Made by a program: the position numbers and the translations under genes. Source: Anaerolineae bacterium (lineage in GTDB: Bacteria; Chloroflexota; Anaerolineae; Aggregatilineales; Phototrophicaceae). From it: a stretch of DNA of 42,214 nt. Where the stretch lies: NCBI GenBank assembly GCA_023382675.1, contig JAHDWN010000049.1, forward strand, positions 1-42,214. Reading direction: 5' to 3'. Below the pieces are notes generated by a model. It was given only the letters and a program-made list of their open reading frames with translations. It did not search any database and had not been told where the DNA came from. Shown here piece by piece: positions 1 through 8,087 of the stretch. Within the stretch, counting starts at the first letter, position 1. Each line of letters starts with the position of its first letter.

Positions 1-898
1 AGCGGATCAGGTCGGGATACAGCCTGTCGTCGACGATTTCCACTTTCATCAGTATATGCCATTCGAGCGCCTGCTTGGCCGCACGGATGCCGCCGGCAGG
101 TTTGAATCCGACTTTGTAGCCCGTTTGCAGGTAGTAGTCGCGGATGGCGCGCACCATCACCAGGCTGACTTCGAGCGTGGCGTTGACGCTTTCCTTGCCG
201 GTGCTCGTCTTGATGAAATCCGCGCCCGCCATCATGCAGACCAGGCTCGCCATGCCGACGTTGCGCAGCGTGCCGAGTTCGCCCGTCGCCAGGATCGTCT
301 TGATGTGCGCGTCGCCGCAGGCCTCGCGGTACTGGCCGATCTCGTCGTAGAGCGCGCCCCAGTTGCCGGTTAGCACGTGCTCGCGCGAGATGACGATGTC
401 GATTTCGCGCGCGCCCAACGCCACCGACTCTTTAATCTCCTGGACACGCAGGTGGAACGGCGTCATCCCGGCGGGGAAGCCGGTCGAAACTGCCGCGACG
501 GGAATGTCCGTGCCTTCCAGGTAGCGGAGCGCGTCGGCCACGCGGTTGTGATAGACGCAGACCGCGCCGACGTGGAACGGCTCGTCGATGCCAAGCGCTT
601 CGAGCATGTCCGGGCGCACGGGCTGGCGTGCCTTGGCGCACAGACGCTGGACGTTGCCGGGGGTGTCGTCGCCGGCGAGCGTCGTCAGGTCGATGCAGGT
701 GATGGCGCGCAGCAGCCAGGCCGCCTGCCAGTCTTTCTTGACCGAGCGGCGTTTGCCCAGAGTCCCGGCGCGGCGCTCGACGGCGCTGCGGTTGGCGCGC
801 GTCGCCCTGACCCAGCCGAGATCGAGCGGCATTCCGGGGTTACGTTCGTGCTGCGCCGGGGATGCGCCATTCTGTGTGCGAATATCTGCGAGCGCCAT
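1..898 (-). CDS. deoC: deoxyribose-phosphate aldolase, 3' end beyond the window
   Basis: Catalyses the reversible cleavage of 2-deoxy-D-ribose 5-phosphate to glyceraldehyde 3-phosphate and acetaldehyde in deoxynucleoside catabolism; cytosolic class I aldolase. Seen: 299 residues read from ATG at 898 down to the left edge, so the C-terminus is missing. Family motifs appear in order: CIDLTTL, AVSTGFPAG, a EIDIVI strand, KTILATGEL, DFIKTSTGK (the Schiff-base lysine region) and VGFKPAGGIR with the second active-site lysine. The N-terminus (about 60 residues before CIDLTTL) resembles the longer DERA type. A purine-rich GAGAGG lies about 12-17 nt before the ATG. It is divergent from the aminomutase operon, with a 255-bp spacer. 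Identification is secure from the motifs; only the end is unseen. Confidence 0.95.
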   Translation of the reverse strand, partial: MALADIRTQNGASPAQHERNPGMPLDLGWVRATRANRSAVERRAGTLGKRRSVKKDWQAAWLLRAITCIDLTTLAGDDTPGNVQRLCAKARQPVRPDMLEALGIDEPFHVGAVCVYHNRVADALRYLEGTDIPVAAVSTGFPAGMTPFHLRVQEIKESVALGAREIDIVISREHVLTGNWGALYDEIGQYREACGDAHIKTILATGELGTLRNVGMASLVCMMAGADFIKTSTGKESVNATLEVSLVMVRAIRDYYLQTGYKVGFKPAGGIRAAKQALEWHILMKVEIVDDRLYPDLIR

Positions 899-1056
899 AA
901 CAACACCTGCCTCTCATGCTCGGCGGCGGCTTATCGTCGATTTGGTTTCATTATAGCGGGTTTGCGTGTGGCGGTCGATCTGAGTATGGTGCGAGGTCTA
1001 TCTGGTTTCGGATTGATCAGCCCACTGCCACGGGACAAAATCCCCCATCAGACCAC

Positions 1057-1084
1057 TTTACATTTGTGCGTTCCGGCGTAGAAT
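1057..1084 (+). promoter_or_regulatory. candidate sigma-70-type promoter of the kamA operon
   Basis: TTTACA (1057-1062), a 16-bp spacer and TAGAAT (1079-1084), about 70 nt before the kamA start codon. The match to consensus is good (5/6 and 5/6), but this is a sequence match only. The rest of the 899-1153 spacer shows nothing else I can interpret. Confidence 0.45.
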
Positions 1085-1153
1085 CAAGATAGATGACGAC
1101 TGAGGGGTGCCATGGCGGCGTCCCTCTTTGTATGTACAGAGGCCTAGCCACCC

Positions 1154-2662
1154 ATGTCCTTGATTGAAGAGACGAAAGACAACGCCGAACCCCCCTCTAG
1201 TTGTGATGAACCTCCCCTGCCGCGCAGCGTGCGCCCGGCGCTCTGGGCGGACGTGCCCGACCATGAGTGGGACGATTGGCGCTGGCAGCTTGCTCACCGT
1301 TTGAACTCACTCGAAGATTTCGCCCGCATCCTCCATCTGACCGACGAGGAGATCGACGGCCTGACCGCCGATGGCTTGTTTCGCGTCGACATCACGCCCT
1401 ACTTCGCCAGCCTGATCGACCCCGACGATCCGCACTGCCCGATCCGGCGGCAGGTGATCCCGTTGGGGCGTGAAAAGCAGGCGTTCGCGGGCATGATGGA
1501 AGACAGCCTCGCTGAGGACAAACACAGCCCCGTGCCCGGCCTGGTGCATCGCTATCCTGACCGCGTGCTCATGCTGCTGACGACGCAGTGTGCCAGCTAC
1601 TGCCGCTACTGCACGCGCAGCCGCATCGTCGGCAGCCCGGCGGCCACTTTCAGCAAGGCCGATTTCGACGCGCAGGTCGCTTATCTGCGCCGGACGCCGC
1701 AGGTGCGCGACGTGCTTCTCAGCGGCGGCGATCCCCTGGCGATTGCGCCGCGAATGCTCGAATACGTGCTGGCGACGCTGCGCAGCATCGAACACATCGA
1801 GATCATCCGCATCGGCTCGCGCGTGCCGATCTTCCTGCCGCAGCGCATCACGGCGGAACTGACCGATATGCTGCGCAAGTACCATCCCTTGTGGATGAAC
1901 GTCCACGTCAACCACCCGAAAGAGATCACGCCGGAGGTCAGCCGGGCGCTGGCGCGGCTGGCGGATGCGGGTATCCCGCTCGGCAACCAGAGCGTGCTGC
2001 TGGCGGGCATCAACGACAGCGTCAGCATCCAGCGCGAACTCGTGCATAAACTCGTGCGCAACCGCGTGCGCCCGTACTATCTCTACCAGTGCGATGAGGT
2101 CGAGGGCGCGGGGCACTTCCGCACGACGGTCAGCAAGGGCATCGAGATCATCGAGGGCCTGCGCGGGCACACCAGCGGTTACGCCGTGCCAACCTATGTG
2201 GTCGATGCGCCCGGCGGTGGCGGCAAGATCCCGGTCATGCCGCAGTATCTGATCAGCCAGGCGCCGGGTCGAGTCGTCCTCCGCAACTACGAGGGCTACA
2301 TCACGACCTACACCGAGCCGACCGATTACGACTCGCACCTGATCGACGCGCTCGACCGGCAGTCGCTGCATCGCACCGAGCCGGGGCAGGGCGGTGTCAG
2401 CACGCTGCTCGCTGGCGAGTCGCTGGCGATCAAGCCCGAAGGCTTCGACGAAACGCACGCGCGTGGCGGCGGGCAGCACCGGCTCAACCAGGATGCGCAC
2501 AAATGGCAGCCGCACGGCATCGGCGCGGACGACATCATGCAAACGCCGCCGATCACGCCCGATCTGCACACCTATGGCAACGGCGGGCACAAGCGTGACA
2601 CTGAGACACCGTCTTCAAATGGCAGCAGCAATGGACATCACACCGACGAAAGTGAGCTTTAG
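1154..2662 (+). CDS. kamA: lysine 2,3-aminomutase (radical SAM, PLP)
   Basis: Predicted to convert L-lysine to L-beta-lysine with S-adenosylmethionine, a [4Fe-4S] cluster and PLP. Seen: the radical-SAM cysteines C146-x3-C150-x2-C153, the GGDP motif near 191-194, the YQCD motif (D314) and DAPGGGGK (D351, K358). These three residues sit exactly 21 positions after D293, D330 and PLP-lysine K337 of the Clostridium subterminale enzyme. The two Asp residues bind the lysine side-chain amine there and are replaced in glutamate 2,3-aminomutase, so lysine is the likely substrate. At 502 residues it is longer than the usual 416 or so; about 85 extra residues at the C-terminus end in a Ser/Asn/Gly/His-rich tail. 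The stop lies 6 nt before the ATP-grasp gene, so the two are co-transcribed. Confidence 0.92.
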   Translation: MSLIEETKDNAEPPSSCDEPPLPRSVRPALWADVPDHEWDDWRWQLAHRLNSLEDFARILHLTDEEIDGLTADGLFRVDITPYFASLIDPDDPHCPIRRQVIPLGREKQAFAGMMEDSLAEDKHSPVPGLVHRYPDRVLMLLTTQCASYCRYCTRSRIVGSPAATFSKADFDAQVAYLRRTPQVRDVLLSGGDPLAIAPRMLEYVLATLRSIEHIEIIRIGSRVPIFLPQRITAELTDMLRKYHPLWMNVHVNHPKEITPEVSRALARLADAGIPLGNQSVLLAGINDSVSIQRELVHKLVRNRVRPYYLYQCDEVEGAGHFRTTVSKGIEIIEGLRGHTSGYAVPTYVVDAPGGGGKIPVMPQYLISQAPGRVVLRNYEGYITTYTEPTDYDSHLIDALDRQSLHRTEPGQGGVSTLLAGESLAIKPEGFDETHARGGGQHRLNQDAHKWQPHGIGADDIMQTPPITPDLHTYGNGGHKRDTETPSSNGSSNGHHTDESEL

Positions 2663-2668
2663 GACATC

Positions 2669-3757
2669 ATGCGCGTAGCCGTGCTTGCCAATCTCAAAAT
2701 CAATGCGCCGACCTGGGACGGGATGCCGCCCGACCGGTGGGACGATCTCGACAGCGAAAAGACGACCAAGGCGCTGATCGCCGCGCTCGAAAGCGCCGGA
2801 CACAGCGCGGAGTTCTTCGAGGCGCAGATCACGCCGCCGTACAACCTGATCGAGCGGCTGAGTGCCTACAAGCCGGACATCTGCTTCAATATCGCTGAGA
2901 GTCATTTTGGTGACGGGCGCGAGGCACAGATCCCGGCGGTGCTGGAGATGCTGCGCATCCCGTACACGGGCAGCCAGGTGATGACGCTGGCGCTGGCGCT
3001 CGATAAGCCGATGACCAAGCGCATCCTGCATTATCACGGCCTGCCGACGCCGGAGTTCCAGGTCTTCGAGCGCGTGGACGAGCCGATTGACGAAGACCTG
3101 CTCGACGACTCCGGCGAGCTGCGCTACCCGCTGTTCGTCAAGCCCAGCTCGGAAGGCACGAGCATGGGCGTCAGCGCATCGAGCATCGTGCGCACGATCC
3201 CGGAACTGCGCGAGCAGGTGGCGTTGCAGCTCGCGCGTTACCGCGAGGCGGTGCTGGTCGAGCACTACATCGCCGGACGCGAGGCGATGGTCGGCATGAT
3301 CGGCAACATCAAAGCGACCGACGCGCGCAAAATCAACGAGCGGCTGATCCAGCGCGTGCTCCCGGCGGAACTGACCTTCCTGCCGATCCTGGAGATGGAT
3401 ACGCACGCGCACGCCGCGACCGAAGGTGACATCTACACCAGCCGCATGAAGACGCAGATGGTGGATGAATATCGCTACTTCTGCCCCGCGCCGATGGACG
3501 ACGAACTGGCACACGATCTGCGCGTGCTGGCGGCAGCGACCTTCCGCGTTACCGGCTGCATGGATGTCGCCCGCGTCGATTTCCGGCTCGATGCGCTCAA
3601 CGGCGATAAGCCGTACATCCTGGAGATCAACCCGCTGCCCGGCCTTAGCCCTGGCTTCAGTGACCTGTGCTTGCAGGCGATGGCCGCCGGTTGGTCGCAT
3701 GAGCAGTTGATCAACGCGATCCTCAATCAGGCGCTTGAGCGTTATCAGATGATGTGA
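2669..3757 (+). CDS. D-Ala-D-Ala-ligase-like ATP-grasp ligase
   Basis: Predicted cytosolic carboxylate-amine ligase that uses ATP through an acyl-phosphate. Seen: 362 residues with FNIAE and an IPYTGS motif in the N-terminal half, LDKPMTKRIL before the ATP-grasp fold, the VKPSSEGTSMGVS nucleotide loop around 158-171, a VLVEHYIAGRE strand, and the Mg-binding end DVARVDFRLD...ILEINPLPGLSP. Canonical Ddl proteins have EINTMPGFT here, and this protein carries a different N-terminal region, so it belongs to the broad Ddl-like group and is probably not the peptidoglycan Ddl. It starts 6 nt after kamA, with GTGAG inside the kamA end as possible ribosome site. I infer that its substrate may be beta-lysine or a product of it; the sequence does not prove this. 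Confidence 0.8.
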   Translation: MRVAVLANLKINAPTWDGMPPDRWDDLDSEKTTKALIAALESAGHSAEFFEAQITPPYNLIERLSAYKPDICFNIAESHFGDGREAQIPAVLEMLRIPYTGSQVMTLALALDKPMTKRILHYHGLPTPEFQVFERVDEPIDEDLLDDSGELRYPLFVKPSSEGTSMGVSASSIVRTIPELREQVALQLARYREAVLVEHYIAGREAMVGMIGNIKATDARKINERLIQRVLPAELTFLPILEMDTHAHAATEGDIYTSRMKTQMVDEYRYFCPAPMDDELAHDLRVLAAATFRVTGCMDVARVDFRLDALNGDKPYILEINPLPGLSPGFSDLCLQAMAAGWSHEQLINAILNQALERYQMM

Positions 3758-3815
3758 GGGTATTCGTAGGGACGGCATTCCGCATGACGCGCGCGTCGTC
3801 CGCCGGGTGAGAGCA

Positions 3816-4880
3816 TCACCGCCGGATCAGATGTAAATCCCCGAACTCGTGCCACAGATAGCCGTGCGCCAGCGCCTCGCCGTAGGCCAATTGCAGATGG
3901 TCGCGGCTGGCGAGCGCTTCGAGCATCGCCAGGTGGGTCGCGCGCGGCTCGTGCAGGCCTGTCAGCAGGCCATCGACCGCGCGCACGCCGCGCTCCGGCG
4001 TGATGATCAGATCCGTCCAGCCCTCGCCGCCGTGGGTGATGCCGTCCGCGCCGGTCACGCTCTCCAGCGCGCGCACGACCGTCGTGCCGACCGCGATCAC
4101 GCTCGATCCGGCGGTGTGGGCGGCATTGATCGCACGAGCGGTCGCCTCTGGCACGCGATAGAACTCCGCGTAGGGCAGCTCCTTGTCCTCAAGGCTGGCG
4201 ACGCCCGTGTGCAGGATCAGCGGAACGATCTGCACGCCCTGCGCCATCAGCCGCACGAGCAGTTCCGGCGTGAAAGCGCGCCCCGCCGACGGCATTTCCG
4301 CGCTGCCCATCTCGGTCGCGTAGACCGTCTGGTAGTAGCGGTTATCCCACGTCTCCGGCACGTACCAATAGCGGATCGGCGCGCCGTACTGGTCGAGATA
4401 GGGCAGCAGCGGCAGCGGCAGGCTGATCGTCGCCCGCCACAGCCGGACATGCCCAGGCTCGCTGTCAGAGTAAGGCGAGTGCAAGATCGCCGATCCGCCA
4501 CCGGGAAGCAGGTAGCGCTCGCCGGGTTGAGCGCTGGTGTGCGGCCTGGTCGTGCCGCCGTGCAGGGCGCGCAGCTCGATGGCCCAGTCGCCATCCGGCA
4601 GGTGTGTCGAGAGATGCAGCGCGAACGGCGCGCCATCCGCACGCTGGACGGACAGCGCCGCGTTGAGTGTGCCGCTGGTGTTGATGACCAGCACGTCGCC
4701 CGGCTGGAGATGATCGCCGATGCGGCAGAACTGTGTATGGGTGATGTGGTCGTCCGTCGTCCGCGTGACCATCAGCCGGACGGCGTCGCGCGTCAGGCCG
4801 CGCGCTTCTGGCGGCGCGGTCGCTTCCAGTTCGGGCGGCAGTTGGAAATCGAGGTTATCGAGCCGTGTCCGCACGCTCAT
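3816..4880 (-). CDS. divergent QueA-like SAM:tRNA ribosyltransferase-isomerase family protein
   Basis: QueA transfers and isomerises the ribosyl part of SAM onto 7-aminomethyl-7-deazaguanine in tRNA during queuosine synthesis. Seen: 354 residues, the normal length, with family landmarks YYQTVYA, GSAEMPSAGRAFT, IAVGTTVVRALE, VDGLLTGLHEPRATHL and the C-terminal GYLWHEFGDLHLI. Several positions differ from canonical QueA: the NDTRVxPARL motif reads NTSGTLNAAL, and NFHLPKST reads GLHEPRAT. This matches a QueA-like clade that I recall from actinobacteria rather than the housekeeping enzyme, so I withhold the symbol. ATG overlaps the stop of the upstream SDR-VOC gene by 4 nt (ATGA), so translation is coupled. 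No queC, queD, queE or tgt is seen in the window. The gene is convergent with the ATP-grasp gene. Confidence 0.75.
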   Translation of the reverse strand: MSVRTRLDNLDFQLPPELEATAPPEARGLTRDAVRLMVTRTTDDHITHTQFCRIGDHLQPGDVLVINTSGTLNAALSVQRADGAPFALHLSTHLPDGDWAIELRALHGGTTRPHTSAQPGERYLLPGGGSAILHSPYSDSEPGHVRLWRATISLPLPLLPYLDQYGAPIRYWYVPETWDNRYYQTVYATEMGSAEMPSAGRAFTPELLVRLMAQGVQIVPLILHTGVASLEDKELPYAEFYRVPEATARAINAAHTAGSSVIAVGTTVVRALESVTGADGITHGGEGWTDLIITPERGVRAVDGLLTGLHEPRATHLAMLEALASRDHLQLAYGEALAHGYLWHEFGDLHLIRR

Positions 4881-5980
4881 GGCGTCACCGCTTCCGGTTC
4901 GGTCATGACCTGGAACAGCGTCAGCGCCTGGATCGGCAGGTTGGGCGGCATTGCCAGCCGCTGGTTGCGATGATTCCAGGGCGTATCGACCGGGACGTTC
5001 TCGGTCGCCGCGCCTGCGCTTTGCGCCCGCTGCGAGGCCGTCGCCAGATCGCCGACGCCGAGCGCCAGGCGGATACGGTCGTCCTTGACCTTGCCCGCCT
5101 CAATCGCATCGACGTTGGCGGCATGGGCGATGTCCAGGATCTCGATAGTCGCGCGCCCGACATCCAGCAGCATCCCGTGACCGACCTCGTTCCATTCCTC
5201 CTCGGTCTTCAGCCCCAGGCCCTCGCGCATGAAACCGACCGCGCCGGCATAGTCGTTGACCGTCAGCACAAGGTTGAGCCAGTGGACGCCGGGGTCGGCC
5301 TGGTCCAGCGCGCGCGCCTGATAGCGCCCACTCGGATGGTCGCCGGTTAGCAGTTCCAGGAAGCCGGGCACGCTCGCTTCAGGCAGCGGGCGGTCGCTGA
5401 TGTCCTCGCCGGGGAAGGCGTCCTGCTGCATTTGCGTGTACATGTCGCCCGGATCGACCCAGTAGACGCGCAGATCTGGGTTCTCAGCCGCCAGCACCGC
5501 CGAGAGTTGTTCGAGCGCGGCCTTGCTGCTGCCATAGCCACCCCAACCGGGATAGGCTTCCACTCCCGCGTCGCTGCTGACGTTGAGGATGCGCGCGCCT
5601 GGCTTGAGCGAACCGCGCACGGCCTGCAGCACGCCGAGCGGCGCGATCACGTTGGCGCGGTAGATCTGTTCGAGCGCTTCGAGCGGGTAGTCGAGCAGGT
5701 TCGGCTGCGGGCTTGGCCCCAGGCTGCTGGCGTTGTTGATGACGGCGTCGAGCCCGCCCTGCGCCTGGGCCGCCTCGGCCAGCGCGGATCGGTGCGTCGG
5801 GTCGGTCACGTCGCCGGGAATGGCGATCACGCGCGTCTTCTGCATGAGTTCGCTGTAGGCGGCTGTGAGCGCGTCCGCGCCGCGCGCGTCCAGGATCAGC
5901 GTCCAGCCGTCTCCGGCCAATGCGCGCGCGAGTGCCAGTCCCAGGCCGCGTGATGCGCCGGTGATGAGTGCGGTAGGCAT
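4877..5980 (-). CDS. SDR oxidoreductase fused to a VOC (glyoxalase-like) domain
   Basis: Seen: 367 residues in two modules. Residues 1-225 or so form a classical short-chain dehydrogenase: nucleotide-binding TGASRGLG (7-14), NNAS (82-85), catalytic Ser at 135/136, Tyr149 and Lys153 in YGSSK. Residues about 232-360 form a vicinal-oxygen-chelate domain beginning GVHWLNLVLTVNDYAGAVGFM. An NAD(P)-dependent oxidation or reduction is predicted, with the VOC domain possibly binding the substrate or a metal; the substrate is unknown. A strong ribosome site, GAGGAG, lies 8 nt before the ATG. The last four bases overlap the start of the QueA-like gene, implying a shared task. The 5' leader holds a hairpin (6004-6026). 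Confidence 0.85.
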   Translation of the reverse strand: MPTALITGASRGLGLALARALAGDGWTLILDARGADALTAAYSELMQKTRVIAIPGDVTDPTHRSALAEAAQAQGGLDAVINNASSLGPSPQPNLLDYPLEALEQIYRANVIAPLGVLQAVRGSLKPGARILNVSSDAGVEAYPGWGGYGSSKAALEQLSAVLAAENPDLRVYWVDPGDMYTQMQQDAFPGEDISDRPLPEASVPGFLELLTGDHPSGRYQARALDQADPGVHWLNLVLTVNDYAGAVGFMREGLGLKTEEEWNEVGHGMLLDVGRATIEILDIAHAANVDAIEAGKVKDDRIRLALGVGDLATASQRAQSAGAATENVPVDTPWNHRNQRLAMPPNLPIQALTLFQVMTEPEAVTP

Positions 5981-6003
5981 CGTGAAAGCTCCTCTGATCG
6001 TCA

Positions 6004-6026
6004 GCGGTCGCAGATAAACCGACCGC
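6004..6026 (-). promoter_or_regulatory. hairpin in the leader of the SDR-VOC / QueA-like operon
   Basis: Seven-base arms gcggtcg / cgaccgc with a 9-nt loop, 24 nt before the start codon of the SDR-VOC gene. It could affect translation or be incidental. I cannot match it to a known riboswitch. Confidence 0.3.
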
Positions 6027-6077
6027 GTGTTTCGGATATGACTTCACGATAGCTTGAGATGGGGGGAGTCGTCTTCG

Positions 6078-6115
6078 TTCCGGGGGACAGACCGGAACCT
6101 GTACGTTGGTACAGG
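6078..6115 (-). terminator. two adjoining hairpins after the response-regulator gene
   Basis: Two perfect stems touch each other: ttccgg/ccggaa (6078-6083 with 6092-6097) and cctgtac/gtacagg (6098-6104 with 6109-6115, loop 4). They lie 15 nt after the stop of the minus-strand response regulator and before the SDR-VOC gene on the same strand. No clear T-tract follows, so intrinsic termination is uncertain; a processing or attenuation site is also possible. Confidence 0.35.
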
Positions 6116-6129
6116 ATTATGCCAGGGTT

Positions 6130-6780
6130 TTATTGATCCAGCGAGATCAGCCCGCGCTGGACGGCGTGGGTGACAGCCTCGGTGCGGTTGGTCGCGCCGA
6201 GCTTGGCGAGGATCGAGCTGATGTGGAATTTCACCGTGCGCTCGGTCACGACCAGGGCGACGGCGATCTCTTTGTTGGGCATCCCGCGCGCCAGCAGACG
6301 CAGCACGTCCATCTCGCGCTCGGTCAGCGCGTCCTCCGGCGGCGGGTCATGGCGGATGCGGTCGATCAGACGGCTGGCGACGAGCGGATGCAGCAGCGAT
6401 CCGCCCTGGCTGACGACGCGGATGGCGTTGAACAACTCTTCACGCGGCGCGCCCTTGAGCAGGTAGCCCTTGACGCCGCTCTGCACCGCCTTGATGATGC
6501 GCTCGTCGCTATCGAAGGCGGTGAAGATCAAGATGTTCGTCTGCGGGTGCGCCGCGCGGATCTGCTGGAGCGCGATCAGGCCGTCCATGCCGGGCATTTC
6601 GAGATCCAGCAGCAGCACGTCCGGCTGAAGCTGCGCCACCTGCGCCAGCGTCGAGTCGGCGTCCTGCGCCTCGCCGACCACGGCGAAATCCGCCTGCGTA
6701 CCCAAGATCGCCGCCAGCCCATCGCGCACGACCGGATGATCATCCGCGATCACGATGCGAATCTGTGCCTGTTCCGTCAT
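6130..6780 (-). CDS. NarL/LuxR-type response regulator
   Basis: Two-component transcription factor. Seen: a receiver domain (residues 6-125) with acidic DD at 13-14, phospho-acceptor D59 in LLLDLEMPG and the conserved Lys in GYLLKGA; then a LuxR/GerE helix-turn-helix (about 150-210) with LTEREMDVLRLLARGMPNKEIA and ERTVKFHISSILAKLGATNRTEAV. I chose the ATG at 6780 (216 residues) because it overlaps the kinase stop as ATGA and removes an unrelated upstream extension of 17 residues. It is the cognate partner of the kinase just upstream. Target genes are unknown. Confidence 0.93.
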   Translation of the reverse strand: MTEQAQIRIVIADDHPVVRDGLAAILGTQADFAVVGEAQDADSTLAQVAQLQPDVLLLDLEMPGMDGLIALQQIRAAHPQTNILIFTAFDSDERIIKAVQSGVKGYLLKGAPREELFNAIRVVSQGGSLLHPLVASRLIDRIRHDPPPEDALTEREMDVLRLLARGMPNKEIAVALVVTERTVKFHISSILAKLGATNRTEAVTHAVQRGLISLDQ

Positions 6781-7958
6781 CTCACCTGCCTCATCGCGTC
6801 GTCTGCCAGCGGGATCACAGCCTCGATGCACGCGCCGCCCTCCGGCGCGCTCGTGATCGTCAGCTGCCCACCGAGCAGCTTGACGCGCTCGTTCATGCCG
6901 ATCAGCCCGAAGCGGCCAGGGCGCACGTTGTCCGGGTCGAAGCCGCGCCCGTCGTCGTGGACGTGCAGCCGGGCTGCGTGTGCGTCCACCCTCAACTTCA
7001 GCGTGACTGTGTGCGCGCGTGCGTGGCGGACGACGTTGGTCAGCGCCTCCTGAGCGACCCGGTAGAGTGCGCTTTCGACTCGCGGCGGCAGCGCTGCTAC
7101 CGGTTGCAGGTCGAGATCGAGCGCCAGCTTCCAGCGCCCCGCGTGATCTTCGGCCAGCTTGCGCAGCGCGTCGCTGAACGGGCCCTGTTCGAGCGACCGG
7201 CTGCGCAGATCCTGCACCGAGCGCCGCGTCTCATCCAGGTTGGCGCGCACCTGCCCCAACGCCTGCTGGATCATGTGCCGCGCGCGCTCGGGATCGCTTT
7301 CGAGCAGGGCGTCGGCGGTTTCAAGCTGGAGCGTCAGCGCGGTCAATCCCTGCGCCAGCGTGTCGTGGAGTTCGCGCGCCAGGCGGCTGCGTTCCTCGGC
7401 TGCGCCGGCCTGGGCGCTCTGCTGGTAGAGCCGGGCGCGCTCAATCGCCATGCTCAGCAGATCGCCGACGGTGTAGAGCAGCCGCAGCTCGTCTTTCGAC
7501 AGCTCCTGCCAATCGCGGCTGGCGACGTTCAACATACCCAGCTTCTTGCCATGCGCATACAGCGGGATACTGGCATGATAGCGCAGCCCGTCCGCGCCAT
7601 CGACCAGCCCTTCCAGCCGCGTGCAGGTGACGATGCTGACGTTGGCGGCCCCGCGCATGTCGCCCTTTTGATACGTATCCAGGCAGTAGCAGTAGGTCGT
7701 ACCGCTCATCCGGTGCGGATCTTCCGCCAGTGCCGGTGGCATGTGCTGGACGACCGCCAGATACGGATCGCCGCTCTCATCATCGATCAGCCAGACCCAA
7801 CCGGTCTGCATGTTGCACAGCTCGGCCACGTGCGCCAGCGTCACCCGCAGCGCCCGGTCGAGATCGACCTCGCGGTTGAGCGCCTGGGCGATGGCGTTCA
7901 GGATTTCGAGTTCGCGGTTGCGCCGCTGGAGCATGTCGGCGTCTGAGTCGGTGGTCAT
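6777..7958 (-). CDS. GAF-domain sensor histidine kinase (HisKA_3) with four cysteines
   Basis: Soluble sensor kinase, 393 residues, with no membrane segment. Seen: an N-terminal helix, a GAF domain (about 15-175), a HisKA_3 dimerisation helix with RLARELHDTLAQGL (phospho-acceptor H198), and an ATPase domain with QEALTNVVRHARA and DDGRGFD. The GAF domain has four cysteines, C48, C90, C92 and C112, in a LCN...CYC...VTC arrangement. Such a set could bind an Fe-S cluster or metal, or sense redox state; that is inference. ATG at 7958 is preferred to GTG at 7961 because GAAG then lies about 8 nt upstream. It is translationally coupled to the response regulator. Confidence 0.9.
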   Translation of the reverse strand: MTTDSDADMLQRRNRELEILNAIAQALNREVDLDRALRVTLAHVAELCNMQTGWVWLIDDESGDPYLAVVQHMPPALAEDPHRMSGTTYCYCLDTYQKGDMRGAANVSIVTCTRLEGLVDGADGLRYHASIPLYAHGKKLGMLNVASRDWQELSKDELRLLYTVGDLLSMAIERARLYQQSAQAGAAEERSRLARELHDTLAQGLTALTLQLETADALLESDPERARHMIQQALGQVRANLDETRRSVQDLRSRSLEQGPFSDALRKLAEDHAGRWKLALDLDLQPVAALPPRVESALYRVAQEALTNVVRHARAHTVTLKLRVDAHAARLHVHDDGRGFDPDNVRPGRFGLIGMNERVKLLGGQLTITSAPEGGACIEAVIPLADDAMRQVR

Positions 7959-7987
7959 CACGTTTCTTCGGGTGTATTTTCGCCGCG

Positions 7988-7996
7988 ATCATACCA
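7988..7996 (-). promoter_or_regulatory. candidate extended -10 promoter of the kinase/regulator operon
   Basis: On the minus strand TGGTATGAT (TGn plus a near-consensus -10) lies about 30 nt before the kinase start. No good -35 is visible, which is common for extended -10 promoters. Confidence 0.35.
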
Positions 7997-8087
7997 CGAA
8001 CAAGTCGACAACATTGCGCGCCCTCCGCGATGGATAGGCGTCGCCAGGGTAAACACGCCAAGATTGCGTTGTGCACGGTAATCTAAT

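Noticed and set aside
377-1081. Long plus-strand ORF of 234 codons
   Set aside because: It is the opposite-strand shadow of deoC, whose minus-strand frame shows all family motifs.
1307-2590. Minus-strand ORF of 427 codons opposite kamA
   Set aside because: High-GC antisense frame rich in Arg, Asp and Ala with no motif; kamA on the plus strand is certain.
6765-7946. Plus-strand ORF of 393 codons
   Set aside because: Shadow of the histidine kinase; the composition is Arg/Gln/Val-rich and no domain is visible.
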